Shown: positions 21,201-36,200 of the stretch, piece after piece
Numbering within the stretch: the first letter of the stretch is position 1
Layout: each line of letters opens with the position of its first letter
Assembly: GCA_963995525.1 (NCBI GenBank)
Contig: OZ023206.1
Span: forward strand, 21,349,131-21,413,130
Length of the DNA: 64,000 nt
Reading direction: 5' to 3'
Origin: Escarpia spicata
Lineage: Eukaryota > Annelida > Polychaeta > Sabellida > Siboglinidae
Notes under the pieces: model-generated
The model's input: the letters and a program-made list of their open reading frames with translations, nothing else
What the model was told of the DNA's origin: nothing
Databases searched by the model: none
Position numbers and translations under genes: made by a program

Positions 21201-24200
21201 AATGGTAATTTTTAAAATATTTATTTTGTAAATATTTATGCAAATGTGATTTTTAAATGAATGAGTTATGTTGGAGAATATTCTTCATAAAAAACTGCAC
21301 TATGAATTACTTCCACATTTGCAAAATGCTATTGTTAACACGAGGTGTTTATAATAGTTTTGTAATTTCATTAACTATTCATAGAAATGAACACATGCAT
21401 TTTACGTTACTAATTTGGCAGTTCAGAATAATTTGCTTTGCCAGTTTTTCCAAATTGTTGAATTAAAAAATACAAGAATGGGTTGTCATTTGAGATATAC
21501 ATTTGTAATAATGAAAGAGAATGCCTCGACACCATAGCAGAGAAATCAGGGTAGTTTGCATGATTGTTATAACATTTAGTAGTATTGCATATTTGTAAGA
21601 ACATGATGGTACTATGACTTGTTTTAGATGAAATCCAGCGTCTGAATGAAATAGTTAGACAATATGGACATGTAGAAGAGACCGCTACAGGTATTTGTTC
21701 ACATACTATAATAATTTCACTTTGTTTTGACAATCAAAAATGTGCAACGGTATCACTTATATTTTACTTATATTGAGAAATAAATCAGTGAGATGTCATA
21801 TTTTTCTCTAAAATATATATAAGTTTGTTCTGCTATTTAATGAATATTAGTGAAACACTATATCATGCACAGCTCATTATCAGACTTACTTACATGTCAT
21901 ACGATACTATATGTTTGATGACATTATCAGACTTACTTACATGTCATACGATACTATACATTATCAGACTTACTTACATGTCAGTGATACTATACATTAT
22001 CAGACTTACTTACATGTCGTACGATACTATGCATTATCAGACTTACTTACATGTCGTACGATACTATACATTATCAGACTTACTTACATGTCGTACGATA
22101 CTATACATTATCAGACTTACTTACATGTCGTACGATACTATACATTATCAGACTTACTTACATGTCGTACGATACTATGCATTATCAGACTTACTTACAT
22201 GTCGTACGATACTATACATTATCAGACTTACTTACATGTCGTACGATACTATGCATTATCAGACTTACTTACATGTCATACGATACTATACATTATCAGA
22301 CTTACTTACATGTCGTACAATACTATACATTATCAGACTTACTTACATGTCAGTGATACTATACATTATCAGACTTACTTACATGTCGTACGATACTATG
22401 CATTATCAGACTTACTTACATGTCGTACGATACTATACATTATCAGACTTACTTACATGTCGTACGATACTATGCATTATCAGACTTACTTACATGTCGT
22501 ACGATACTATGCATTATCAGACTTACTTACATGTCGTACGATACTATACATTATCAGACTTACTTACATGTCGTACGATACTATACATTATCAGACTTAC
22601 TTACATGTCGTACGATACTATACATTATCAGACTTACTTACATGTCGTACGATACTATGCATTATCAGACTTACTTACATGTCGTACGATACTATACATT
22701 ATCAGACTTACTTACATGTCATACGATACTATACATTATCAGACTTACTTACATGTCAGTGATACTATACATTATCAGACTTACTTACATGTCGTACGAT
22801 ACTATGCATTATCAGACTTACTTACATGTCGTACGATACTATACATTATCAGACTTACTTACATGTCGTACGATACTATGCATTATCAGACTTACTTACA
22901 TGTCGTACGATACTATGCAGTATCAGACTTACTTACATGTCGTACGATACTATACATTATCAGACTTACTTACATGTCGTACGATACTATGCATTATCAG
23001 ACTTACTTACATGTCGTACGATACTATACATTATCAGACTTACTTACATGTCGTACGATACTATGCATTATCAGACTTACTTACATGTCGTACGATACTA
23101 TGCATTATCAGACTTACTTACATGTCGTACGATACTATGCATTATCAGACTTACTTACATGTCGTACGATACTATGCATTATCAGACTTACTTACATGTC
23201 GTACGATACTATGCATTATCAGACTTACTTACATGTCGTACGATACTATACATTATCAGACTTACTTACATGTCGTACGATACTATACATTATCAGACTT
23301 ACTTACATGTCGTACGATACTATACATTATCAGACTTACTTACATGTCGTACGATACTATGCATTATCAGACTTACTTACATGTCGTACGATACTATGCA
23401 TTATCAGACTTACTTACATGTCGTACGATACTATACATTATCAGACTTACTTACATGTCGTACGATACTATGCATTATCAGACTTACTTACATGTCGTAC
23501 GATACTATGCATTATCAGACTTACTTACATGTCGTACGATACTATACATTATCAGACTTACTTACATGTCGTACGATACTATACATTATCAGACTTACTT
23601 ACATGTCGTACGATACTATACATTATCAGACTTACTTACATGTCGTACGATACTATGCATTATCAGAGTTACTTACATGTCGTACGATACTATGCATTAT
23701 CAGACTTACTTACATGTCGTACGATACCATACGTTTGATGACATTATGTGAATAAAATGCTTTGCCAAAATGTTCTTGAACTAGTGTACATTACTATGAT
23801 TATTACTTTTGGGTCGGGATTCTCCGAGGCTTGGCTCCTCAGCTTCTTGCAGGGCAGTGGTAGATGAATGTAAAGCATAAAGTGTGCCACTATCACAACG
23901 ATAACTACAAGTGGTGCAGGGGTGGATCCAGACAGGGTAGTCAAGGGGGTAGAAACCTCCAATTACACCCACCCTGAGGCTCGCAAAAATACCAACACTT
24001 CAGCCTTATCAAAACCTGCAATTGCACCTCCCTAAGGTTCTCAAAATACCTACTCCTCAGGATCTCAAAAAACCTCCAATTACACCTCCTGAGTCTCACA
24101 AAATACCAACCCTTCACACACTCTAAAAACCTATAACAAAAATATGTCACACTCTCCAAAACTTCCCTCATGATGCTCACAAAAAATCCAACACTAGAAT

Positions 24201-27200
24201 CTCCAATGACACCCCCCTGAGGCTCACAAAATACCAACACTTCACGCTCTCCAAAAACCTCCAATTGCACCCCCGTAACCAATACTAATCCTCACAAAAA
24301 ATACTATTGCCTGGCACATTCCAAAGGAAATTCCAAAGATCTAGTGGGTCCCCCCAGGCCCCCTGGATCCACCAATGGGGTGTCCTGGTGGGGTAGCGAT
24401 GACCAATATGACGAAAATAACACTGCATGTTTCAGCCCATCCTGAGGAAAGAACCAAACTACGTGAAGCTGCCGCAGAGACATCTGGTAGGCCACAATTT
24501 CTTTCATTACATTCGGGGTGGGGACGTATTCCAGAAATGGGGTCGCTTACCAATGAAACTTCAATATTATTATCTGTTAACTGCCGAAATAAATAGCTGT
24601 TGTTTTTGGATGACACGGTTTTGCGGTACCAGTTTAAATGTGCCCCTGTATTCGGGCGTTCTGGCCATGAGTAGGACTCAAGTTGATTCAGGCGTTCTGA
24701 CCATGAGAGGGTTAAGCATCAAGTATGCCACTATCACAATGCCAACCACAAAGGGTGTCACAATGGAGGTAGCAGTGACCTATATGATGACAATAACATT
24801 GTATGTTTCAGTCCATCCCGAGGTAAGGCACCATTTACGTGAAGCTGCTTCAACTACGCCAGGTAGGCTGACATTCCATTTATTTGGGGTGGTGATGTAC
24901 GCGTTGTGGCTTTTCAGTCTTAACTCATCCATTTGCAGAATATTGGTAATTGAAGATGAAGCATCTGTTTCCACTGTCGCGAAAGTGTTATGAATTCGTA
25001 CCTCGAATGTTGCTTCTTGTTGGTCTGTTTTGTATCCTGTGAGAAAACATTTCATTATTATCTGAGAGTGCACATCCTTGTCCAGATAATTCATCCAGGA
25101 GAGATTTATCGTCATATTTATATATGCTCTGCATTACTTTCTTACTTAGTTCCTTGACCTACTTGGTCGTCGGGGGGACATAAGTGACTCTGCAGCTGTG
25201 GTGTCTGTCAGTGGCTGTGATGAGGAGCTCTGGCACGGAGATGGCCGTCCATTCCATAACATTGTTCATCCAGCTGTTCCTCTGACGTCCACGGCGATGT
25301 CTGCCCTCCAGGGTGCCCTGCAGGATCGTCTTCGGGAGGCTAGAGTGACATGTTACGTGTCCAAACCGTGTCAGTTTCCTTCTCTTGACAGTTGCCAGTA
25401 GAGGTTCTTGTTGGCCCACCAGGGATGTGACCTTTCTCCGCACACACTCATTGGTCTTATGCTCCATGTAGGAGATGTGGAGCAGCTTCCTCAAGCACTT
25501 GGTCTCGAATGCGTTGATCTTTTTCTCATCCTTAGCAAGGAGTGTCCACGTCTCACAACGTATAGAAAGATGGATAGTACAATTGATCTGAACAGGCTAT
25601 ACTTGGTTGTGAAGCGCATATTACTACTTCTCCAGATCCTCTCCAATCTTGCCATGGCCATATGCTCTGCATAAACAATACTAAATACACAGTGGTGGCA
25701 ATGGTTAATGGTGGCAATGGTTAATGGTGGCAATGGTTAATGTGACTACAATTAAAATGTTTGTTTCAGCTTCTACTGAGGAAAGAATCAGTGCACTTGA
25801 GACAGCGGCAGAACCAGGTGTGTTCCTTTGCTAAGTCATCCATGTCACCTGTCACAGTGAACCGGGTATAAGGCGCAAAGGCCTATTTTGTAGACGAGCC
25901 AAAAATAGCTGTTTACGTCATGTCCCATAATTTTCGTGATTTTTCCAGAAATGCACACTTTATAGCCTCAACTTTCAATGTCCAATTTAATATCATCGAC
26001 AAATAGTCCAAAAGTAACAAAATACATGGATTTTCAAATTCACAGATTATTAAAGCAGTACATAGTATGAGTTAAAATAACCTCATTTATTAGAATGTTG
26101 CGTTTTTAAGTTTGCTTAAATTTAGCAACAAATTGAAAACTGCTGAAGATATTTCAACATGTGAGGTATCATTTTAAAGCTTATGACCTGCGGAATCCAT
26201 AAAGTTATAGAAAACGCTTTCACAATTTTGCAACTACAAATCCTCTGCTGGGCGGTGTTACATATTTTGTGCATGGATGCATGAATTTACCAAAGTATGG
26301 CACATTTTTATATGAATGAAGTTATGTTGGCGTTGACTCCCCCTCGCCATGTTCTGATATGAACAAGTACGTACACATTTCTGTATAGAAATGTCGCAAA
26401 GTGCCAGGAGATGAATCAGGTGAATTCTGCAGAACGTCTTATCAATATTCCCTGTATGTGGTACGTTATATTTGAATTGAGGCTTAAACCTACTAACTCT
26501 AGTAGCACTTCAATTGTTTCAGTAAGTTGACTTGGTCTTCTCATGTGTTCCCGTTATCTGATAATGGCGAGTGTCATCTGTATTAGTGAAGTCAGGTACA
26601 CATTAGTAAAACATGCAGCTTGCTAATGTATTTGTTAGTTGTACATTACGTGGGAAAAAAACTAAAAAAGTCAGAGCTGCAGCGCGCCGAGCAGTAAGAA
26701 CTAACAAGTTCATTCTGGGGTTACAAATTCCATGGAAAAATTGAATTCCTGAAGTTCCAGTTTACAGTTTATCCTAACAATTAATATATTAAGTTGTGCA
26801 ATGAAGTTGGTTTAGCTGAAGATAGTTAATGACAGTTGGTAAAATATATCTTAGCTATTATTATACACATTTTGTTTATTTATAAACACATACTAAGTCA
26901 TTTTTATCAGAAGTATTACTCTTAATTCAGCTAAATTACTTAATTACACAACTTAACACAGTGGCACCTCCCTATTAAGGACACCTTTGGGGCTGGACAA
27001 AAGTGACCTGAATAGCGAGGTGACCGTGTTGATGGGACTAATATTTTATAGTACGTAGAAATAATTTGAGACTGTTCTACGGTGACCTTAATTGCGAGGT
27101 GGCTGTTTTACCGAGGTGACCTAACGCGAGGTTCCGCCGTATATTACTTATTAGAATACATTTAAACATGAAATATATTAAATAAATCTTCTGTGGGACG

Positions 27201-30200
27201 TTCCCCCGTCAGCCTTTGCTATGATTATCTGGTTACCATGGTTACAATCATGCAATAGTCTTATTATATAACACGAGACCTCATATCGATGTAATATGCT
27301 AGACATTTTAACGACTTATGATGAGTTGTTTTTAACATACAACAGTGAATTAAAATTCAACACTACGGGGAGCCTGTGCCCTTCAAGCTGCAAGTGCTTT
27401 ACATCTACAGTGGACGGAGAAGACGACAACGACAAGAAGGTTCGGGCCCTTCACCTCATGTCAATGGTCAGGGAATATAAGCAGCCTGACTTGTGGGGGC
27501 GGATCTCGCAGCACTTTGTTTTGGATGGAGCATTGGACATGAGCAGGGTGCTGTCAAAAGCTAACCTTCCAGACGTGATGTGGGTCTTTGCATCAGATGC
27601 CGCAGCCAACATCACCAAATTAGAGTGAGCATACATTCGATTTTGTGAGTAGGTTTGAATACGCTTACAGTGTCACGTCTGTGGTGCAAACATTCAGGTA
27701 TTGTCCGAAACTAATTTTGTAAGTGTTTTGCACTGTGAAGTTAAAGACAGATGAACCTATAGGTAGTGTCTGAAACTTAGAAAATCACACCGAGAAAGAC
27801 CACGTATTCAAAACAAACAAGTATACCACATTGATCCAAGATATAAACACAAGAAGTAAAGTCAGAGTGGCCCCGGGTGGAATTGATCTCATAACATGCT
27901 GCAGTTTATTGTTCTGTTGTACATAAATATGATGTATAGTTTAATCAGTGAATAGCGAGTGACCGGATTGCACGGAATAAAATACTCTTCTCAGTTTCGG
28001 GCACAACGACATATTCTGCGAAGAAGAGACGGGACAAACTCTGGGATCTGGCCTTGCGACGATGTCTCAATTGAATATGTTACGGTAAGTAGGTCTAAAG
28101 TAACGACTTACATCCATCCACGGAACAACAAATCATAGACAGCCATTATTACTAGTACCATATGTTGAACGTAGACTTGTTCCCGTGACCATTTCATTTT
28201 ATTGACAAAATCAAACGAGTTCGTTTATTGACAAAATTGAACGAGTTCAATTTTTTTTTTTTATATCTATGCTACAAATCCAAAATACAGTACCTCTCTG
28301 ACAGTTATCCTTAGCTTTGCCATCATTTTAGACTACCTTCCCTTCTACATCGTAGGCAAGTTGCAGATGTCATGTTTTTACACAAGTGTGTGCACTCCCA
28401 ACTAGATTCGTTATATCTCGTAGGGGCTATCCAATTTCACTGTCCTTCACGATCTCTACTTTTAGAGTTTCCAATAGCAGAATCAACATTAGAAAACACT
28501 GTGTTTTGAATAGATATTTCAACACATTGCATTTAAAAGATCCAACCTATGAGGTATATATTCAGGAGCTGAACCATTTAGATCCTCAATTCAAAAACAT
28601 TTATATGTATAACAGATGTTTGCCTGGTATATTTAATGTTGATAATGTGTGTTTTTATGTCCTTATTCTTCTTATTGTTTTTATTATTCTATTATTGTTT
28701 TATAATTTATATGTATTGTTTCAGTTATCAGTCCTGTCCACTTGTCCTGTTGGAATCTGAATAAATAAATACAAATAAAAACATTTCTGCTGTCTCAAAT
28801 TATGAAATTCCATGCAGGAGATAATCATTCAGAGGCACCACTTGGGTGAATAGTTGACCACTCGGTTTGTCCAATGAAAGAATAACTACTTTTCTGTTTT
28901 TTGTTAATGCATCGCCAGTTGGTAGGTCAAATGCCAGTGGTCCAAAGAAACGTACAAACATAGAAAGAGTCAAGTGGTGATATTGGGGAGATGTACTTAT
29001 AGTGGCCAACAGTTAGCGTACTAACTCCAGGTGGTGTGTAGATTATAATGATATGTAGATGGCATTCTGTTAATTTACACTTTGGGATCATACAACAGCC
29101 GAAAGAAGGAAGTTTGATAGATTTGTTTTGTTATTGAAATGTGTAATTGGAATTAGTAAGGGGAGTGCAGTGGCACAGTGGATAGAGCAACACTCTCAAA
29201 TGAGAGAACCTGACATATCTTGTTCTGCCGTGTCGAACCGTGGGCAAGTTCGTTCATTCCACATTGCTCTAGTTCACTCCGCTGTATGAATGAGTACCTG
29301 GCTATAGACGGTAGTGGATATTTGTATACGAATAGTCTGTGCATTAATGGCAGCATGGCTGAATACTTCCCAGAGAAGTCCTAACGACTGGATACTGTGC
29401 TGTATGAGAACTTACCCTTTATAATAAACATATCATTACGTTACAGAATGCCGGAGTGCTGTTTGACAGACGGGTCATTCGGCCACATTGCGGACGGCCT
29501 CCTTCGTGGATGTCGGCAGCTGACACTACTCAAGTAAGTGCAGTTTTGTTGGTATCCTGTCACCCACACCTCGAATCAGGTACTTTGTCACACAGGCCTA
29601 TTTTGTACATGAGCCTACAATAGCAGTCTAGGTTGTTCCATCTTTTTGTGATTTTGGTAGAAATGCATAACTTCTAATCTCATATTTCAACGTCCAGTTT
29701 GATTTCCCCCAAAAAACTATCAAAAGCTAATAAAATACATGCATTTATGAACCCGTACATTAAAAATAGACAAACATGAGTCAAAATGAGCCCGTTTTTG
29801 AAAACAATTTTTTTTTGAAAACTCCATCTGACAATTTAGTTACTTAGTTAAAACCCTTTTTTGTGACATGTCACATTTTAACATTACCAAAACCCTATCA
29901 TAACTTGTTTTATATCTTTGTAATTGTAAAGTAAGTTTATTTACAAGGCGTAATTTGACAGAAGCTATAATAGAAACAAATGTTGTGGTAACATGACATT
30001 TACCATTTACATAAGATTGCATATGTGTTGATGGTTTGATCAAGCCAATGAAATTATTAATCAAAGCCCGCTTGAACCGTGATATAACACAGTTAAACAT
30101 TTATAGAATGTGACATACAACAAACTCAGTTTTCATTAATAAATATTTTAATTGCCCAAATAGGATTATAATAAAACATTTTGTATACATTTGTACCCAC

Positions 30201-33200
30201 GATGCATTGTGCAACTGTCAACAGCATATAGTTCATTTTGTTGTCCACATGTAGTTATTCAAATTAACGGTAACTACTTTAGTTTTATATTCGCCCACTA
30301 CATTTACCCCACCCAATGAATTTGCATATTTTTGATCGAGTTTATTTCCATGTGAGGAAATATTTTGTGCTGTGTCTGTATTGCCAGGTAACTGTTTCGA
30401 TGTGTCAAAGTAATCACACATATGTTTACTGTTGACATTCCGTTTGTTTGTTGTTTACAGTTGTCAGAAGAACAGGTTGACGGACGCTGGCAGTGAAGAA
30501 AGGGTGAAACTTCTGCTCAGTCAAATACCCCGGCTGACGACAGTGTAAGTTTCCTTAGATGTAGATCTCTTAGTTTTAGGTTTGTTAGTGAATTCAAACG
30601 CATTTGTATACATACCATATTTGTTGTATTAAGCGTACATGCCCTAATTAGTGTACACCCCCTTTTTAGTAGCATCCGATGCCATGACAGTGATCTCAAT
30701 GCCAAACTGACTGTTGAATCCATCATGGTGTTTTAATTTCTACCAATATCACACTAGATTCAAAGCTTGGTAATGAAACGACATCGAAAGGTCCACATAA
30801 ATTATAAGATTTTTACAGTGTTCTTGTATCCGGTTGCTCATATGTGAGATGCATAAATCGCTTGCCCGTCATGTCTGCTATCGCAGCAGACATGACGGGC
30901 AAGCGATTTACACAATACCACACAGTATTCTACCATGTCCAACACAATACCACACTGTATTCTACCATATCCTACACAATACCACACAGTATTCTACCAT
31001 GTCCTACACAATACCACACTGTATTCTACCATGTCCTACACAATACCACACTGTATTCTACCATGTCCTACACAATACCACACTGTATTCTACCATGTCC
31101 TACACAATACCACACAGTATTCTACCATGTCCTACACAATACCACACAGTATTCTACCATGTCCAACACAATACCACACTGTATTCTACCATATCCTACA
31201 CAATACCACACAGTATTCTACCATGTCCTACACAATACCACACAGTATTCTACCATATCCTACACAATACCACACAGTATTCTACCATGTCCTACACAAT
31301 ACCACACAGTATTCTACCATGTCCTACACAATACCACACAGTATTCTACCATGTCCTACACAATACCACACAGTATTCTACCATGTCCAACACAATACCA
31401 CACTGTATTCTACCATATCCTACACAATACCACACAGTATTCTACCATGTCCTACACAATACCACACTGTATTCTACCATGTCCTACACAATACCACACA
31501 GTATTCTACCATGTCCAACACAATACCACACTGTATTCTACCATATCCTACACAATACCACACAGTATTCTACCATGTCCTACACAATACCACACAGTAT
31601 TCTACCATGTCCTACACAATACCACACAGTATTCTACCATGTCCTACACAATACCACACTATTCTACCATGTCCTACACAATACCACACAGTATTCTACC
31701 ATGTCCTACACAATACCACACTGTATTCTACCATGTCCTACACAATACCACACTGTATTCTACCATGTCCTACACAATACCACACAGTATTCTACCATGT
31801 TCTACACAATACCACACTGTATTCTACCATATCCTACACAATACCACACAGTATTCTACCATGTCCTACACAATACCACACTGTATTCTACCATGTCCTA
31901 CACAATACCACACTGTATTCTACCATGTCCTACACAATACCACACAGTATTCTACCATGTCCAACACAATACCACACTGTATTCTACCATATCCTACACA
32001 ATACCACACAGTATTCTACCATGTCCTACACAATACCACACTGTATTCAACCATGTCCTACACAATACCACACTGTATTCTACCATGTCCTACACAATAC
32101 CACACAGTATTCTACCATGTCCTACACAATACCACACAGTATTCTACCATGTCCTACACAATACCACACTGTATTCTACCATGTCCTACACAATACCACA
32201 CAGTATTCTACCATGTCCTACACAATACCACACTGTATTCTACCATGTCCTACACAATACCACACTGTATTCTACCATGTCCTACACAATACCACACAGT
32301 ATTCTACCATGTCCTACACAATACCACACAGTATTCTACCAAGTCCTACACAATACCACACTGTATTCTACCATGTCCTACACAATACCACACAGTATTC
32401 TACCATGTCCTACACAATACCACACTGTATTCTACCATGTCCTACACAATACCACACAGTATTCTACCATGTCCTACACAATACCACACAGTATTCTACC
32501 ATGTCCTACACAATACCACACTGTATTCTACCATGTCCTACACAATACCACACAGTATTCTACCATGTCCTACACAATACCACACTGTATTCTACCATGT
32601 CCTACACAATACCACACTGTATTCTACCATGTCCTACACAATACCACACAGTATTCTACCATGTCCTACACAATACCACACTGTATTCTACCATGTCCTA
32701 CACAATACCACACAGTATTCTACCATGTTCTACACAATACCACACAGTATTCTACCATGTCCTACACAATACCACACTGTATTCTACCATGTCCTACACA
32801 ATACCACACAGTATTCTACCATGTCCTACACAATACCACACTGTATTCTACCATGTTCTACACAATACCACACAGTATTCTACCATGTCCTACACAATAC
32901 CACACTGTATTCTACCATGTTCTACACAATACCACACAGTATTCTACCATGTTCTACACAATACCTGTACTCAGGAACCACAGGAACCGAAGAAAATGGG
33001 TGCACACCTCTGTACACTTACTGGAACACAAAGTTTGACATATTTCCATCTCTCAAATATTTGCTAAGCGTACTGTACGCTTAATAGAACGTATACAGTA
33101 TTTCGATTTGGTATTTTAAGGCAGATTTATTTCTATACGTATTTGAATATGATTTTTCACATGTCCAATCAAATCTATTTTACAAACGTAACTGTTTGAA

Positions 33201-36200
33201 TAATCATTACTGTTAGACTCTTCACCTGGTAAAGGTTTGATATTATTGCTTGGTGACCCTCATATTGTGTGCTGTACATATTGTTTGATCCGTAATCTTC
33301 GTTAACAAACTCTACACTTAAACAAATTACTATAAAACAAACAATCATGGATTAAAATTTATTTACAAGTGTGTAACTGAAAACTTTGTATTTTAATGTG
33401 AGCCCAGTTATTTGAATTTGCATGCGATTTGGGAAATGGTATTTGTATTTGAGTAAAGTGGAACGTTTGCATTGGCAGTCAAATGCACTGACATTAATTT
33501 GTGGATGTATACATGCGTGTGTTTGGGGGGTTGCATGTGTGGGTGGAGGGGTGTATGGGGCGGGTGTGTGTGTGTGTGCATGCATGTGTGCATGCGTGCA
33601 TGCATGTATGTCAACACATATGTAGATGTGTGACACAATGATATATGTTGTGGTTATGTAATCATTATTATGTCTCTTCCAGATTGACGTCGGGTGGTCT
33701 GTCAGTTGAATGCGGCCATCGGTTAAGGATAGAGTTTGGCGTTAGGTTTCTTGCGGTACGTCACTCCTCAGTTATCATTCAACTCATCACGCATACTATT
33801 ATAATATTAATAATAATAATGACACACTTCTATAGCGCCTAAATCCCCAGGAATCTGAGCTCAGAGGTGCAACATACAAGAATCATTGGGCAAAATCGTT
33901 AACAGGGACAAGCAAGAGTCGTCATTAGAGCAAGGGACCGCCGAAGGTTAGGGTGGAAAGCAAATTTCAAATAAATAAGTAGTTTTTTACGGAAGGTATT
34001 TATAGTCTCAGATGATTTTAAAGCGATAGGGAGTTGATTCCAGATTTTGGGTGCAGCTACAGAAAAAGCATGTTTGCCGATATTAAGTTTGGTTTTCGGA
34101 ACAAAATATACCTGCCGACTTTATTGTTGACATCTGGGACATTCATCAGCAGTTCAACATGCTTCGCACATTGTGCAGTGTCATCGGAAGATAGGGGGGG
34201 TGCTGTCGGAGATATTTCGTCTGAAATTCAGCAGTTCAACACATCTCGAAGATGGGGTGGGTGCTGTTGGAGATTTTCTGAGAAAATCGGGGAGATTTGC
34301 CTGTATTCCGGGAGACCGTGAGGTACATCCAAAATCCGGGAGACTCCCGGATTTCATGAAAGAATTGGCAGGTATATACTGACTACACCGATGTCAACTT
34401 CTCCACCCGTCAAATGTGTCCAACTCATCATCTAGACCCGATATCATGTTTTCTCGTACAGTGTATTAGAAAACATTGCAAGTGGCAATACCATGTCACC
34501 CTCTGCACTGCCCATGTACTGCAAACCCACTTTTTTATTAGTGCAACTATTACGTAGTCAAACCTCGCTGTACTGTCACCTTGGTAATACAAATACCTCT
34601 CAATTAGGGTCACCCAATCCCAGACTGTTCTTGTAAGAGCATAGGAAATGAGTCCCACTAATACGGCCACCTCACTATTCTGGGCACTTTGCTCAGTCCC
34701 AAGGGTAACCGAAATAGGGAGGTTCCACTGTCTATTTGGAAACGCAAATAAATTGCTTTGATTGACAAGGTGGATATTTGGTGTATTGTTACATAAATGT
34801 GGTGAGTCCTCTGCATCACCTTCAGACTTGGGGGGTAAAGTACATTAAATACATTCCAATTCTAATTGCTTAATAACTGCGGCAGGCCAATTATAAATGC
34901 GCATCAAAAGTTCAATTTACAAAATAACAGTTGTGAATTTAGATGTCAAAATTATGGTATCTGAACAAAGCAGTCATCTACAGTTTATTTAACAAATATA
35001 TGTTAGAATACAATCTTCCTTTCACAGTTTTAAGGACATCATTTTAAAGTTTTTAAAACTTTGTGCAATTCATGATGTAATCAACAAGTAATTACAAGTT
35101 TCAGTTACTATTGACATTTTTGAATTGGTGTAACAACTATAATTAAATTGACCCCCTCATCCACGTTGTTTGGCTATGGTCTTTTTACAGGTTGTGTATG
35201 TGCTGTCTTTTATTTAAATTGATACAAACAGATCATTAACTTTTGTTCTTGAACTCATATAAACGTCTGATAACACATTATTCCGGAAAAACGTTAAAAG
35301 CAAGTACTAGCATAGGCGGATCCTGGGGGGCACATGCCCCCTAGACCTTAGGAATTTGGTGTGCCCGCAGACCTTTTATAAGTTTATAATGGGCTAACGA
35401 GACCGTGCCCCACCAGATACTTTGAAATGGGCCCCCATTCAGGTTACAACAATAAGGTGAAGTTATGCCGACGTGTCAACGAAACATTTTCAACAGCACC
35501 CTCCCCCCATCTTCCGATGCGACCAGTCCAGCTGAGATAGCGGCATAAGTTACAGCAGTGCGGCAGCAACACAGTTCGACCCAAGTGGAGGTTTTTGCGC
35601 CCCCCTAGACTACTCTCTCGGGGTCCACTCCTGACTTGATGTCACGCTATCGTCACAACTCGCACAACTAAAGAAAATACTGTGTCTGTCATTGTCTGAT
35701 AATTATCTCTTGACATAGATAGTATTCAGTGAATAGAGAGTGTATAACAAGCATCCCCTATCCAGGGGCGGATCAGGAAATCAAGTCTAGAGGGGACCCA
35801 AAAACCTCCACTGGCAGACGAACCAATTGGTGTAGTCGACATTTTGTCACTGTCGCTCCGCTGTCTTGGCTTCACTGGTGATGGGGTAAGACCACATTAA
35901 GGATTCATCCGAAAGAGTGCTCTTGACAATACCGTTTTGGTGTGATGTGTGATATTTTTTGGACCACTTTGACATGGCACATGTCAGTCCAGTGAATACT
36001 GAATGTACTACTGCATTGGATCTTTCACGAGGTAGCAATAAATATACGCTAATCGCTCGCGTATTCGCACAGTGGCTATTTTGCAGCACGCACCAATATT
36101 TCAAAATCCGTCACCAGATTGGGGCGAAATTGAGGGGTGTCAGGTTTGGGTGGATTTTTCAGAAAAATGAGGTATGATAATTTCATGAGTTTTCCACAGC

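Noticed and set aside
21825..23755. ORFs of 283-637 codons (repeating SDLLTCRTILYIIRLTYMS)
   Set aside because: They are translations of a 37-bp minisatellite that lacks stops in three frames. All three frames give the same peptide, and splice-phase evidence places the array in an intron.
26510..26560. Additional phase-1 linker exon after attgtttcag
   Set aside because: The phase-1 reading meets TGA within three codons.
21873..32965. CRISPR array
   Set aside because: The units are directly tandem without unique spacers and the genome is eukaryotic, so these are minisatellites.
30834..33084. Three overlapping ORFs of over 700 codons (repeating HNTTQYSTMSYTIPH)
   Set aside because: A stop-free 32-bp minisatellite in an intron; the same text appears in all frames.
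33645..33842. LRR exon extending to the stop at 33842 as the last exon
   Set aside because: The extension reads into a SINE-like 3' fragment and isoleucine-rich AT repeats and has no polyadenylation signal nearby. Kept only as an alternative to the weak donor at 33746.
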